Of a DNA stretch of 64,000 nucleotides, positions 43,735 through 53,576 are shown piece after piece. The position numbers and the translations under genes were made by a program. The notes below the pieces were generated by a model. It searched no databases and had not been told where the DNA came from. It saw only the letters and a list, made by a program, of their open reading frames with translations. Numbering within the stretch: position 1 is the first letter of the stretch; each line of letters begins with the position of its first letter. The stretch lies in assembly GCF_014655715.1 (NCBI RefSeq), contig NZ_BNBM01000003.1, positions 405,686-469,685 on the forward strand. The letters are read 5' to 3'. This DNA comes from Streptomyces lanatus. GTDB lineage: Bacteria > Actinomycetota > Actinomycetes > Streptomycetales > Streptomycetaceae.

Positions 43735-44490
43735 TCACAGCACTCGCGACGCCACGAACTCGACCAGCTCCTCCTTTCTCGGGTTCAGATAGAAGTGGTT
43801 CCCCTCGAAGGCCCGGACCTCCAGGCCCTTGGTCGTCACGTCCGACCACGCCGACAGGTCCTCCACCGCGCACGCGGGATCGCGGTCGCCCCCGCAGGCC
43901 GTGATGGGAACGTCCAGCCGGTGCAGCCGGGCCGGGCGGTGTCCGGCGAGGAGGCCGAAGTCGGCACGCAGGGACGGCATGATCAGCTCACGGAGCACCG
44001 GGTGCTCGTAGACCGCGGCGCCCTCGGGATCCAGCAGGCGGACGTGGTCCAGGATCTCGGTGTCGGACGGCGTCGGACGCGGCGGGAGTTCCTGCGGCAG
44101 GCGGGGCCGGGTCCGGCCCGACACGATCAGCCGGGTGAGCGTGGGGCCGGGGGTCTTCTCCAGCCGACGGGCCACCTCGTAGGCCACCGACGAACCCATG
44201 CTGTGGCCGAAGAAGGCCAGCGGCAGATCGCCGCCCGCCAGCTCCTGCCGCAGGGCGGCCGTGAGGGCGTCCGCCAGCTCCTCCATCGTGGTCGCGCACG
44301 GCTCGCCCAGCCGGTCCTGGCGGCCGGGGTACTGCACCGACAGGACCTCGATCTCCGGCGGTGTCAGCGCCGCCCAGCCATGGAAGGCGTTCGCCGCTCC
44401 GCCCGCGTGCGGAAAGCAGACGAGGCGGATCCGGGCGCCGGGCGCGCTCGTGCCCCTGAGCCAGCGTTCGCGGGTCTCGGGGACGGTCAT
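43735..44490 (-). CDS. Type II thioesterase (GrsT-like)
   Basis: A 251-residue alpha/beta hydrolase. The nucleophile is Ser97 in FGHSMGSSV, the oxyanion segment is CFPHAGGAANAFHGWA, and a late Asp (GGDRDPA) and His (FEGNHFYL) complete the triad. It removes misprimed or stalled acyl groups from carrier domains of the adjacent NRPS/PKS proteins. It is the last gene of the cluster operon and overlaps the KS-ACP gene by 4 bases. The 15 bases between it and the ku stop mark the cluster edge. Confidence 0.95.
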   Translation of the reverse strand: MTVPETRERWLRGTSAPGARIRLVCFPHAGGAANAFHGWAALTPPEIEVLSVQYPGRQDRLGEPCATTMEELADALTAALRQELAGGDLPLAFFGHSMGSSVAYEVARRLEKTPGPTLTRLIVSGRTRPRLPQELPPRPTPSDTEILDHVRLLDPEGAAVYEHPVLRELIMPSLRADFGLLAGHRPARLHRLDVPITACGGDRDPACAVEDLSAWSDVTTKGLEVRAFEGNHFYLNPRKEELVEFVASRVL

Positions 44491-46508
44491 GACTCCGCCT
44501 CGAACTCGGTCAGGAGCGCGTCCAGGGCGCCGTCCCCCTCGCCGTTCTGTTTCGTCTCCACGATGCGGTTCGTCATGTCCTTCAGTGTGATCGGTTCCAG
44601 GAACAGCTGGATCGGTACGTCGATGTCCAGTTCGTCACGCAGCCGCCCGGCGAGATGAACGGCCGTCAGCGAGTCCCCGCCCGCCTCGAAGTACGTCCGC
44701 TCCAGATCGGCGGCACCGCTCAGATCCAGCGCTTCGATCACCAACTCGGCCACTCTGGTCTCCAGTTCGTTCGCGGGCGCGGGCGATCCACCCTCCGCCA
44801 CCGGCCCGCGCAGTGTCAGAGCGCCATGGCTGCCGCCCGCGAACGGGTACGTCGGCAGCCCCACCCGCCGCACCTCATCGCCGAGCGCCGGCCAGGTCAC
44901 GTCCTCGCCCCGCAGCCATGCCTCGCCCAGGGGATCGGTCACCGTGTCCCGGTGGCCCTCGGCCCGTGCCGTGAGCCGGTCCGACGCCTCCCGTGCGTCG
45001 GTGGCCACGACATAGCCGCGTACGGGCATCGCGACCCGGCCGGTGCGCAGTGTGTGCGCGACATCGGACAGGGGCGGGGCGTCCGACGCGCGCAGCCGCG
45101 CCGCCAACCGGTCGGCGAGGACGGCCAGTTGGGGTGCCGAGCGGGCCGAGAGCGGGAGTACGACCGGGTGGGCGGCGGCGTGCGGACGCGGGGGTCGCTC
45201 GGGGGCCTCCTGCACCACCACGTGCACATTCGTGCCGCCGATCCCCACCGACGTGACGCCCGCCAGCCGGGGCAGGTCCGGCCCGCCCGGCCACTCCCGC
45301 GCCTCGGTCACCAGCCGCAGCGGCGAGTCCCGCAGGGCGGCGACCGGGCTGGTGACATCCACGGTCGGCGCCAGAGTCGTGTGCTCCAGCATCAGGATCG
45401 TCTTGATCAGCGCCGCCGCACCGGCCGCCGCGTCCGCGTGCCCGATGTTCGACTTCACCGAACCCAGCGCGATCTCGGTGCCGGTGCGCGCACCGAACGC
45501 CGTGCTCGCCGCCTCCAGTTCGATCCGGTCCCCGAGTTCCGTCCCGGTCCCGTGTGCCTCCAGGTACTGCGCCGCCGAGGGATCGAGACCCGCCGCCGCC
45601 CACGCCTCCGTGATCGCGGCCGTCTGCTGGTCCACGCCCGGCGCGGTGAACCCGACCTTGCCGGAACCGTCGTTGGTGACCGCCGTACCCCGGATCACCG
45701 CCCGCACCGGATCACCGTCGGCCAGCGCGTCCTCCAGCCGGCGCAGCACCAGCACGCCCACCCCGCTGCCCGGCACCGTGCCGGCGGCCTTCTCGTCGAA
45801 GGGGCGGCAGCGGCCGTCGGGCGAGAAGATCCCGCCCTGGTAGTGGACATAGCCCTGTCTGCGCACGCTGCCGATGGACACCCCGCCCGCGAGCGCCGTG
45901 TCGCACTCGCCGAGCAGCAGGGCCTGGGCGGCGAGATGGACCGCCGTCAGCGAGGTCGAGCAGGCCGTCTGGACCGTCATGCTCGGGCCGTCGAGACCGA
46001 GGCGGTAGGAGATCCAGGGCGCCAGGAACTCGCGGTCGGTGAGGATACGGACCTGAAGCGCGCCGATCGCCGCCGCCAGCGCCGGATCCGTGCCGGCGGC
46101 CAGGGCGTGCTCGGTCGGGCTGCCGCCGACGTAGACGCCGGTGCGGCGCGGCGCGTTCAACGGGGCGTACCCGGCGTCCTCCAGCGCCGACCAGGCCGTC
46201 TCCAGCAGCACCCGGTGCTGTGGGTCGAGCGCCGCCGCCTCGGTGCCGTTGAAGCCGAACAGCTCGGCCTCGAAGCGGTCCGCGTCCACGAGCCGACCCT
46301 GCGCGGGGACATACGCCGGATGGGCCGTCTGCGCCGGGTCCGCCCCGTCCGCGAGCAGTTCCTTCTCGGTGAAGGTGGAGAGGGAGCAGACCCCGTCGCG
46401 CAGATTGGCCCAGTACGTGTCGAGGTCGGGGGCGCCGGGGAAGCGTCCGCTCATCCCCACGACGGCCACCGCGGACTCCAGTTCGTGCTCGGCTGTCTGG
46501 GTCGTCAT
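44487..46508 (-). CDS. Ketosynthase-ACP protein without acyltransferase (type I PKS fragment, trans-AT-like)
   Basis: A 673-residue protein. The KS spans about 10-425, with catalytic Cys183 (TACSTSL), His319 (EAHGTGT) and His357 (SNIGHAD), so it looks active. A flanking region of about 120 residues follows, with LSARS, LSDVAHTLRTGRVAMPVRGY and VGLPTYPF. This is the KS-flanking linker typical of trans-AT modules; no AT motif (GHSxG) is present. The ACP ends the protein with Ser613 in GGDSLTAV. No reductive domains are present. It would extend an aminoacyl or peptidyl chain by one ketide unit, with the extender supplied by an AT encoded elsewhere. It overlaps its neighbours by 4 bases on both sides. 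Confidence 0.93.
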   Translation of the reverse strand: MTTQTAEHELESAVAVVGMSGRFPGAPDLDTYWANLRDGVCSLSTFTEKELLADGADPAQTAHPAYVPAQGRLVDADRFEAELFGFNGTEAAALDPQHRVLLETAWSALEDAGYAPLNAPRRTGVYVGGSPTEHALAAGTDPALAAAIGALQVRILTDREFLAPWISYRLGLDGPSMTVQTACSTSLTAVHLAAQALLLGECDTALAGGVSIGSVRRQGYVHYQGGIFSPDGRCRPFDEKAAGTVPGSGVGVLVLRRLEDALADGDPVRAVIRGTAVTNDGSGKVGFTAPGVDQQTAAITEAWAAAGLDPSAAQYLEAHGTGTELGDRIELEAASTAFGARTGTEIALGSVKSNIGHADAAAGAAALIKTILMLEHTTLAPTVDVTSPVAALRDSPLRLVTEAREWPGGPDLPRLAGVTSVGIGGTNVHVVVQEAPERPPRPHAAAHPVVLPLSARSAPQLAVLADRLAARLRASDAPPLSDVAHTLRTGRVAMPVRGYVVATDAREASDRLTARAEGHRDTVTDPLGEAWLRGEDVTWPALGDEVRRVGLPTYPFAGGSHGALTLRGPVAEGGSPAPANELETRVAELVIEALDLSGAADLERTYFEAGGDSLTAVHLAGRLRDELDIDVPIQLFLEPITLKDMTNRIVETKQNGEGDGALDALLTEFEAES

Positions 46509-49500
46509 CGCGTCGTGCCCTTCCTGGAACGGAGCTTGTGCAGGGCCGCCCGCCGGTCGCTGCCGCGCCGGGCCGCCTCTTCGAGGGGTGTGGTGTCCTC
46601 GGCCGTACGGTCGAGATGGGCCGCCACGGCGGCGACCGTCGGATGCCGGAACAGATCGACCAGGGTGAGGTCCCGGTACTCCGGGTGGTCCTGGAGCGCG
46701 GCGAGCACGGCCAGCAGCCGTACCGAATTGCCGCCCAGGTCGAAGAAGTTGTCGTGGACGCCGACCCGGTCCAGGGTCAGCACCCGCTGCCAGACCCGGG
46801 CCACGCGCCGCTCGGCCTCGGTGCCCGGTGCGGCGTACGACTCGCTCAACTCGGGTCGGGAGGAAGGGGGTTCGGGGAGCCGGGACCGGTCGATCTTGCC
46901 GGAGCGGTTGAGGGGCAGTTCCGGCAGGCGTACGAAGACCTCCGGGACCATGTAGCCGGGGAGCCGCCCGGCCAGGTGGGCGCGCAGGGCCGTGTCCGGG
47001 ACATCGGCGGTGGTGACGACATACGCCACCAGCCGCTGCTCGGCGCCCTTCCCGCGCACCGTCGCCGCGGCCACCGTGACATCGGGGTGTCCCGCCAGCA
47101 GGGCCTCGATCTCGCCGAGTTCGATGCGATAGCCGCGCAGCTTCACCTGGGAGTCGCCGCGGCCGAGGTAGTGCAGGACGCTGTGCGCGTCGACACGGCA
47201 CAGATCCCCGGTGCGGTACATCCGGCTGCCGGGCGGGCCGTACGGGTCGGCGACGAAGCGCTCGGCCGTCATACCGGGCTGGCCGATGTAGCCGCGGGCC
47301 AGCGTGGAACCGGCGACGTACAGCTCGCCGGTCACCCCGACCGGGGCCGGGCGCAGATACCGGTCCAGGACGTAGGCGCGGGAGCCGGGGACGGGGTGGC
47401 CGATCACGACCGGTTCGCCCGGGCGCAGTTCGGCGGTGGTGGAATACACGGTGGCCTCGCTGGGGCCGTACGCGTTGACGATCCGCCGCCCCTCCTCGCC
47501 GAGCCGCTCCACCAGCTCGGCCGGGCACGCCTCCCCGCCGACCGCGAGCGTGCGCAGCTCGGGCAGTGCGCCCGGGGTGCGGGGGAGCGTCATCGCGGCG
47601 GACGGCGGCAGGAACACGTACGTGATCCGGGAGTCCCGCAGCCGTGCCTGAAGCGCCTCACCGAGCCGCTCGTCCTCCCGCGCGATGTGCAGCTCCGCGC
47701 CCGCGACCCAGGGGAAGAACAGATCGGACACGGCCACGTCGAAGCCGAACGACACGAACTGCAGGACACGGTCCGTGCCGGTCACCGGGAACGCCGGGCG
47801 GACGTTCACCGCGAGATTGTGCAGGGCCCGGTGCTCCACGGCCACGCCCTTGGGGACGCCGGTGGAGCCGGAGGTGTAGAGGACGTAGGCGAGGTCGTCG
47901 GGGGTGCACTCCACCGGGGCGAGCGCCCGGGGAGCCGGGTCGGTGTCCTCGTCCACCCGTAGCTCCGGTACGTCCGTCCCCGCCAGGCCCGTCGTTCCCG
48001 CCGCCGTCAGCAGCAGCGACGTACCCGAGTTGGCCACCATGTAGGCCAGGCGGGCGGGCGGGTGCGCCGGGTCCAGCGGGACGTATGCGGCGCCCGCCCG
48101 TAGGACGGCGAGGGCGGAGATCGCCATGTCGGCGCCACGGGGGAGCAGGAGGCCTACTCGGTCTCCTCGGCGGATGCGGTGGGTTTGCAGCGTGGCTGCC
48201 AAGTGGTCGGCACGGTGGAGGAGTTCGCCGTAGGTCAGGCGCAGGTTGCCGCATACCAGTGCTGTGGCGTCCGGTTGTGCGGCGGCGTTGCCTGCCACGA
48301 GGTCGGGTACGAGGGTCTCCGCGGGCGCCGTGCCCCTTTGGGGCGCTATCAGCCGGGCTCTCTCCGACTCCGGCAGCATGTCGATCCCCGACAGCGGAAC
48401 CCCCGGACGCTCCAGCACCCCCTCCAGCAGCGTCTCGAAACACCGCACCCACCGCCGTACCGTCTCCGCCTCGAACAGCGCGCTGCGGTAGATCAGATAC
48501 GCGGCGAGATCGTCCCCCCACCGCTCGACCTGGAGATGGAAGTCGAACTTGGCGGTGTCCAGGCCGACATGGACCCGTTCGACCTGCGCGCCCGCCAGCC
48601 GCAGGGTCAGTTCGGTGTCGTCGTCGTAGCCGAAGACCACCTGGACGACGGGGTCGTGGCTGATCTCGCGCGCGGGGGCGAGTTCGTCGACGACGGCCTC
48701 GAAGGGGGCGTCCTGGTGGGGCTGGGAGTCCAGCAGCGCCGTGCGCAGGCGGTCGATCAGGTCGGTGTACGACGGGTCGCCGGAGAGGTCGACGCGCAGG
48801 GCGAGGGTGTTGGTGAGCATGCCCACCATGTCCTGGAGCTCGGGGCGGTCCCGGCCGGAGACGGGGAAGCCGATCACCAGGTCCTCGGCGCCGGAGAGCC
48901 GGCTGACGAACGCGGCGTACGCGGCGAACAGCGCCATGAAGGGGGTGGCGCCGCGTGAGCGGGCCGTCTCGGCGACGCGCTCGCGGGTCCGGACCGGGAG
49001 GGTGAAGCGTTCGGTGCCGCCCGCCGCCGTGCGGACCGCGCCGCGCGGCCGGTCCAGGGGCAGGGCGACCGTCTCCGGGGCGCCGCGGAGCCGCTCGGCC
49101 CAGTGGGCGACCGACGCGGCGTACTCGCCGTTCGCCTGCCGTTCCCGCTGCCAGGCGGCGAAGTCCGGGAACTGGAGGGCGAGTTCGGGAGGCGTGTGCC
49201 GCAGGCCCTTGGTCTCGTTCTCGTACCCGGCGGCCAGCTCGCGCAGCAGTACGCCCAGCGACCAGCCGTCGCACACCAGGTGATGGGCGACGAGCAGGAT
49301 GCGGTGGCTGCCGTCGGTCAGGGCGTACAGCGTGCAGCGCAGGAGCGGGCCGGTCGTCACGTCGAAGGGGCGGGCCGCCTCCGCGCGCATCCGGGCGTCC
49401 ACGTCGGCCGGCGGTACGCCGTGCTCCACGAGCGGCTCCACCCGGCCGGTCGCGGACACGATCTGGAGCGGGACCCCGTCGGGGCCGGTGCGGAACACCG

Positions 49501-49714
49501 TGCGCAGGGACTCGTGCCGGGCGGTCAGCGCGTCCAGGGCGCGGGCGAACGCCGCCGCGTCGAAGGGGCCGTGCACGGCGAACGCCGCCGGCACGTGGTA
49601 GGTCGCGGCGCCCGGGTCCATATGGTCCAGGACGAGCAGCCGGGCCTGCGCGTCCGAGGTCGGGAACTCGTACTCCTCGTGCTCCCCGACCGTGCCGATG
49701 TCGTCAGCGGTCAT
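46505..49714 (-). CDS. NRPS with domains C-A-T (1069 aa)
   Basis: Condensation domain about 15-440 with HHLVCDG (144-150), of the LCL-like type by its opening ([20 protein letters not shown]). Adenylation domain about 470-870 with A3 [15 protein letters not shown]5 [10 protein letters not shown] and A8 [14 protein letters not shown] domain near 970-1030 with Ser in FDLGGNSV. The positions that line the binding pocket, read by alignment to GrsA, give D-V-S-F-A-G-A-V-Y-K, which I cannot match to a known substrate. There is no thioesterase or epimerase. The C-terminus has a basic tail ([14 protein letters not shown]) that could dock to the KS-ACP protein. It overlaps the upstream NRPS by 11 bases. 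Confidence 0.93.
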   Translation of the reverse strand: MTADDIGTVGEHEEYEFPTSDAQARLLVLDHMDPGAATYHVPAAFAVHGPFDAAAFARALDALTARHESLRTVFRTGPDGVPLQIVSATGRVEPLVEHGVPPADVDARMRAEAARPFDVTTGPLLRCTLYALTDGSHRILLVAHHLVCDGWSLGVLLRELAAGYENETKGLRHTPPELALQFPDFAAWQRERQANGEYAASVAHWAERLRGAPETVALPLDRPRGAVRTAAGGTERFTLPVRTRERVAETARSRGATPFMALFAAYAAFVSRLSGAEDLVIGFPVSGRDRPELQDMVGMLTNTLALRVDLSGDPSYTDLIDRLRTALLDSQPHQDAPFEAVVDELAPAREISHDPVVQVVFGYDDDTELTLRLAGAQVERVHVGLDTAKFDFHLQVERWGDDLAAYLIYRSALFEAETVRRWVRCFETLLEGVLERPGVPLSGIDMLPESERARLIAPQRGTAPAETLVPDLVAGNAAAQPDATALVCGNLRLTYGELLHRADHLAATLQTHRIRRGDRVGLLLPRGADMAISALAVLRAGAAYVPLDPAHPPARLAYMVANSGTSLLLTAAGTTGLAGTDVPELRVDEDTDPAPRALAPVECTPDDLAYVLYTSGSTGVPKGVAVEHRALHNLAVNVRPAFPVTGTDRVLQFVSFGFDVAVSDLFFPWVAGAELHIAREDERLGEALQARLRDSRITYVFLPPSAAMTLPRTPGALPELRTLAVGGEACPAELVERLGEEGRRIVNAYGPSEATVYSTTAELRPGEPVVIGHPVPGSRAYVLDRYLRPAPVGVTGELYVAGSTLARGYIGQPGMTAERFVADPYGPPGSRMYRTGDLCRVDAHSVLHYLGRGDSQVKLRGYRIELGEIEALLAGHPDVTVAAATVRGKGAEQRLVAYVVTTADVPDTALRAHLAGRLPGYMVPEVFVRLPELPLNRSGKIDRSRLPEPPSSRPELSESYAAPGTEAERRVARVWQRVLTLDRVGVHDNFFDLGGNSVRLLAVLAALQDHPEYRDLTLVDLFRHPTVAAVAAHLDRTAEDTTPLEEAARRGSDRRAALHKLRSRKGTTR

Positions 49715-52700
49715 CTGTCTGTGCTCCGTCCCCCGTACGATCCCGAGCCAACACGTCCTCCACGGCCGAGCCGATCTCGCCGGCCGGGCCCGGCGTCAGC
49801 ACATCGCTGTGCCCGCAGTCCAGTTCGTGCACCTCCACCCCGGCCGCGCAGGCCGCCCACGCCGCGCGCTTCTCCTGAGTCGTCGCCTCCGGGGCGCGGG
49901 TCGCGGAGAAGAGGGTCACCCGGCCGTCGTACGGCGACGGCCGCCAGGCGCGGGCCAGCTCGATGTACCGCTCCATGGCGTCGACCAGGGTGTCCAGGCG
50001 CTCCTCGTCGAGGTCGGCGAGGAGCGCGCTGTGCGCGTGGACACGGGCGACGACCTCGGCGCGGTCCAGCGGGCCGGGCCCGGCCGGTGTGCCGGGCAGC
50101 GCGTTGCGCAGCAGGTTGGCCAGCGCCGTCCGCTCCACCACCGCCGGGTCCAGCGGCACCCGGGCCACCTCGGGCGGCTTGGGCATCGCGTCCAGCACGG
50201 CGACCAGGGCGACCCGCTCACCGGCCGCGCGCAGCCGCACCGCCAGCTCATGGGCGAGCGGCCCGCCGAAGGAGCGGCCGAGCAGCAGATAGGGCCCGTG
50301 CGGACGCGCCGATCGGATGAGCGGGACATAGCTCTCCGCCAACTCGCCGAGCGTGTGCGGGAGTTGGCCGCCGCTCAGCACCGGCGTCTGGAGCGCGTAC
50401 ACCGGCCGCCCGGGTGCCAGGTGCGGCAGCAGCGCGGCATATCCCCAGCCGAGGCCCAGCCCCGGGTGCAGACAGAACAGCGGGGGCAGATCGCCCTCGC
50501 GGCGCAGGGCGAGCAGCGGGGCGTACGCGTCCTCGGCGTCCTCCGCGTCCCCGTTGGGCTGTCCGACGGCCAGGCGGGCGGCGAGCGCGGCCGGTGTCGG
50601 CGCCTCGAACAGCGTGGCGGGTGAGACCCGGGTGCCGAGCTCCGTCCGGATCCGTGCCGTCAGGCGCAGGGCGAGCAGCGAGTGACCGCCGTACGCGAAG
50701 AAGTCGGCGTCAGGACCCAGCGCGGACACCCCGAGCACCTGCGCGAACAGTGCGCACAGCCGTTGTTCCCACCCGGGCCGGGCGATCCGCCCCTGTCCGT
50801 GGTGCGCGTGGTCCGGCTCGGGGTCGGGCAGCGCCGCCCGGTCCACCTTGCCGTGCGCGGTGAGCGGCACGGCGTCCAGGGCGGCCCAGGCCGTCGGCAT
50901 CAGATGCGCGGGCAGCGTGCGCGCCGCATGCTGCCGTACGAGGTCCAGGTCGCCGCCCATGACATAGGCGACGAGCCTCCTGCCGCCGTCCGCCCCGGGA
51001 CGTGCGGCGACCACCGCCCGCTCCACGCCGGGGCAGGCGGCCAGGGCGGCCTCCACCTCGCCGGGCTCGATCCGGAAACCGCGCACCTTGACCTGGTCGT
51101 CGGACCGGCCCATGAACTCCAGCTCACCGCCAGGGAGCCGGCGCACCAGATCGCCCGTGCGGTACATCCGCGCGCCGGGCGGCCCGTACGGGTCGGCGAC
51201 GAAGCGCTCGGCGGTCGCGCCCGGACGGTTCAGATACCCGTGGGCCAGCCCGCTGCCGGACACGTACAACTCGCCCACCGCTCCGACCGGCACCGGGCGC
51301 AGGAGGTGGTCGAGGACATGGGCGCGGGTGTTGTCCAGGGGCCGTCCGATGGGCACGGACGCGCCGACGTCCCCCGTCACCGGGTGGGCCGTGGCGAACA
51401 CGGTCGTCTCGGTGGGCCCGTAGCCGTTGACCACCCGGGTGCCGGGGCAGTGCTCACGCACCCGCCGCACCGCCTCGGGCGCCAGCACGTCCCCGCCCGC
51501 CCACACCTCATGCACGGCGCCGAGCACCTCGGGCGCGATCTCCGCGACGGCACGCAGCAGTTCGGCGGTGAGCCACAGCGCGGTGACCCGCGTCTCGGGC
51601 AGCAGCCGCTTGAGGAGGTCGGGGGTGACAGGACCGGGCGGGGCGACCACGACCGTGCCGCCGTTCAGCAGGGGCACCCAGGTCTCGTAGGTGGCGGCGT
51701 CGAAGGTGTGCGGGCTGTGCAGCAGGACCCGCCGGTGCCCACCGCCCGCGAAACGGCTGTCGGCGGCGAGCTCCACGACGGCCCGGTGCGGGGTGACGAT
51801 GCCCTTGGGCTCGCCCGTCGAGCCGGAGGTGTACATCACGTAGGCGGCGGACTCGGGGTGTGCGAGCGTAGGCGGGGGAGTGGCGGAGTCCGGACCGGAT
51901 GGCGTCAACACCCGTACATCAGGCGGCAGTTGTACGTCCGTGACGGCTATCGCCACCTCCACCCGGGCCGCCTGCGTAAGCGCCGCAAGCCGTGCCGCCG
52001 GTGCCGCCGGATCCAGCGGCAGACAGCACCCGCCCGCCTTCAGCACCGCCAGCTGGGCGACGACCATGGACACCGACCGCGCCAGCGGCAGCGCGACCGT
52101 GTCGCCGGGCCGCACTCCCGCCTCCCGCAGCCGCCCCGCCAGTGCGGCGGACGCCGCGTCGAGGTCGCCGTACGTCAGCACCTCGCCGTCGCAGTCAACG
52201 GCCGGCGCGTCCGGCGTACGGGCCACCTGCTCGGCGAAGCGCCCGGGAACGCACCGCGCGCGCGGCGCCGGACGGACCGGTCCCCCGGCCAGGGCGAGCA
52301 GTTGCCGCCGCTCCTCCTCGGGGAGGACGTCGAGCCGGTCGGCGGGGACGCCGTTCGCGGAGGTCAGCGACTCGAAGGCCTGCACCAGACGGGCGCCGAC
52401 CGTGGCCGCCGGGATGCCCCCGCGGCAGCTGACCCGCAGCAGCATCCGTTCCCCGGCGACCACGGCGATCGTCACCGGGTAGTGCGTCGCGTCCCGTGTC
52501 TCGACCAGCTCGACGGCTGGAGCGGGGCTTCCTTCGGGGCGCGGGAAGTTCTCGAACGCCAGGACCGTGTCGAAGAGTTCGCCCACCCCGGCCGCGCGCT
52601 GCACCTGCGACAGCCGCACATGGTGATACGGCGCCAGCCGCAGCTGCTCCTCCTGCACCCGGGCCAGCAGCTCGTCGACGCCCTCCCCGGGGCGCAGTCC

Positions 52701-53576
52701 GATCCGCACAGGCAGCGTGTTGATGAAGAGCCCGACCATGCGCTCGACACCGGGCAGATCGTGCGGCCGCCCGGAGACGACCGCGCCGAAGACCAGGTCC
52801 GCGGCGCCGGTCAGCCGGGCCAGGACCAGCGCCCAGGCGGTCTGCGCCACGGTGTTGACGGTGACGCCCGCGTCCGCCGCCCGGCGGGAGATCGCCGCCG
52901 TCAGCCGGGGGGTCAGTTCGATGTCGAGGGTGTCCTCCGGGCCCTGCTGCACGGACGGCAGCGGCGCCGGTCGGGTGAGCCCGTCCAGCGCGTCCCGCCA
53001 GGCGGCCTCCGCACGTTCCTCGTCCTGGCCCTTCAGCCAGACCAGGTACTGCTTGAAGGGCACGGCGGGCGGCAACTCGCCGTCCCCTGCCGTCAGCGCC
53101 TCCAGGTCCCGCGCCAGCAGCGGCAGCGACCAGCCGTCCAGCAGGATGTGATGGAAGGTCAGCAGCAGCTCGGCGCCCTCGTCGTGCCGGACCAGCGTGG
53201 CCCGCACCAGCGGCGGACGGGCCAGATCGAACCGCCGCCCCCGGTCCTCGGCCATCAGCCGGGCGACCTCCGCCTCCGTCTCGCCCGGCGTCCGCCCGGT
53301 GCGGTCGATCTCCGTCCACGGCGTCCGCACCGCGCGCGGGATCACTTGCACCGGCCGGTCGACGTGCTCGTGCCGGAAGCAGGCCCGCAGCTGCGGGTGC
53401 CGCTCCAGCAGCGCGGCCACCCCGGCCCGCAGCGCCTCGGACGTGGTGTCCGGGCCGGTGCGGAAGCGGGCCTGCACCAGATAGGGGTCGGGACGCTCAG
53501 GATCCCGCAGGGCGTGGAAGAGCAGGCCCTCCTGGGCGGGTGAGAGCGGGAGTACGTCCGCGATACGGCCGCTCAT
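49704..53576 (-). CDS. NRPS with domains C-A-T-TE, valine-like
   Basis: A 1290-residue protein. The C domain (about 5-430, HHILLDG at 142-148) begins [20 protein letters not shown], the pattern typical of C domains that follow an epimerase. A domain about 450-870; pocket positions aligned to GrsA read D-A-Y-W-W-G-G-V-F-K, close to the valine codes. T domain with Ser966 (YGGHSLLAL). A type I thioesterase ends the protein, with nucleophile Ser1102 in LLGRSFGG, so chain release is encoded here. The start is ATG 53576 or the GTG just before it; the stop of the upstream gene overlaps. As C-A-T-E is the gene just upstream and its C type fits, the two should act in order. Confidence 0.93.
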   Translation of the reverse strand: MSGRIADVLPLSPAQEGLLFHALRDPERPDPYLVQARFRTGPDTTSEALRAGVAALLERHPQLRACFRHEHVDRPVQVIPRAVRTPWTEIDRTGRTPGETEAEVARLMAEDRGRRFDLARPPLVRATLVRHDEGAELLLTFHHILLDGWSLPLLARDLEALTAGDGELPPAVPFKQYLVWLKGQDEERAEAAWRDALDGLTRPAPLPSVQQGPEDTLDIELTPRLTAAISRRAADAGVTVNTVAQTAWALVLARLTGAADLVFGAVVSGRPHDLPGVERMVGLFINTLPVRIGLRPGEGVDELLARVQEEQLRLAPYHHVRLSQVQRAAGVGELFDTVLAFENFPRPEGSPAPAVELVETRDATHYPVTIAVVAGERMLLRVSCRGGIPAATVGARLVQAFESLTSANGVPADRLDVLPEEERRQLLALAGGPVRPAPRARCVPGRFAEQVARTPDAPAVDCDGEVLTYGDLDAASAALAGRLREAGVRPGDTVALPLARSVSMVVAQLAVLKAGGCCLPLDPAAPAARLAALTQAARVEVAIAVTDVQLPPDVRVLTPSGPDSATPPPTLAHPESAAYVMYTSGSTGEPKGIVTPHRAVVELAADSRFAGGGHRRVLLHSPHTFDAATYETWVPLLNGGTVVVAPPGPVTPDLLKRLLPETRVTALWLTAELLRAVAEIAPEVLGAVHEVWAGGDVLAPEAVRRVREHCPGTRVVNGYGPTETTVFATAHPVTGDVGASVPIGRPLDNTRAHVLDHLLRPVPVGAVGELYVSGSGLAHGYLNRPGATAERFVADPYGPPGARMYRTGDLVRRLPGGELEFMGRSDDQVKVRGFRIEPGEVEAALAACPGVERAVVAARPGADGGRRLVAYVMGGDLDLVRQHAARTLPAHLMPTAWAALDAVPLTAHGKVDRAALPDPEPDHAHHGQGRIARPGWEQRLCALFAQVLGVSALGPDADFFAYGGHSLLALRLTARIRTELGTRVSPATLFEAPTPAALAARLAVGQPNGDAEDAEDAYAPLLALRREGDLPPLFCLHPGLGLGWGYAALLPHLAPGRPVYALQTPVLSGGQLPHTLGELAESYVPLIRSARPHGPYLLLGRSFGGPLAHELAVRLRAAGERVALVAVLDAMPKPPEVARVPLDPAVVERTALANLLRNALPGTPAGPGPLDRAEVVARVHAHSALLADLDEERLDTLVDAMERYIELARAWRPSPYDGRVTLFSATRAPEATTQEKRAAWAACAAGVEVHELDCGHSDVLTPGPAGEIGSAVEDVLARDRTGDGAQTDDR

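Noticed and set aside
48330..48350. GCCCCTTTGGGGCGC inside the C-A-T NRPS gene as another copy of the dispersed repeat
   Set aside because: Only a short palindrome is shared and the codons (IAPQRGTAP) fit the A-domain linker, so I treat it as coding sequence.
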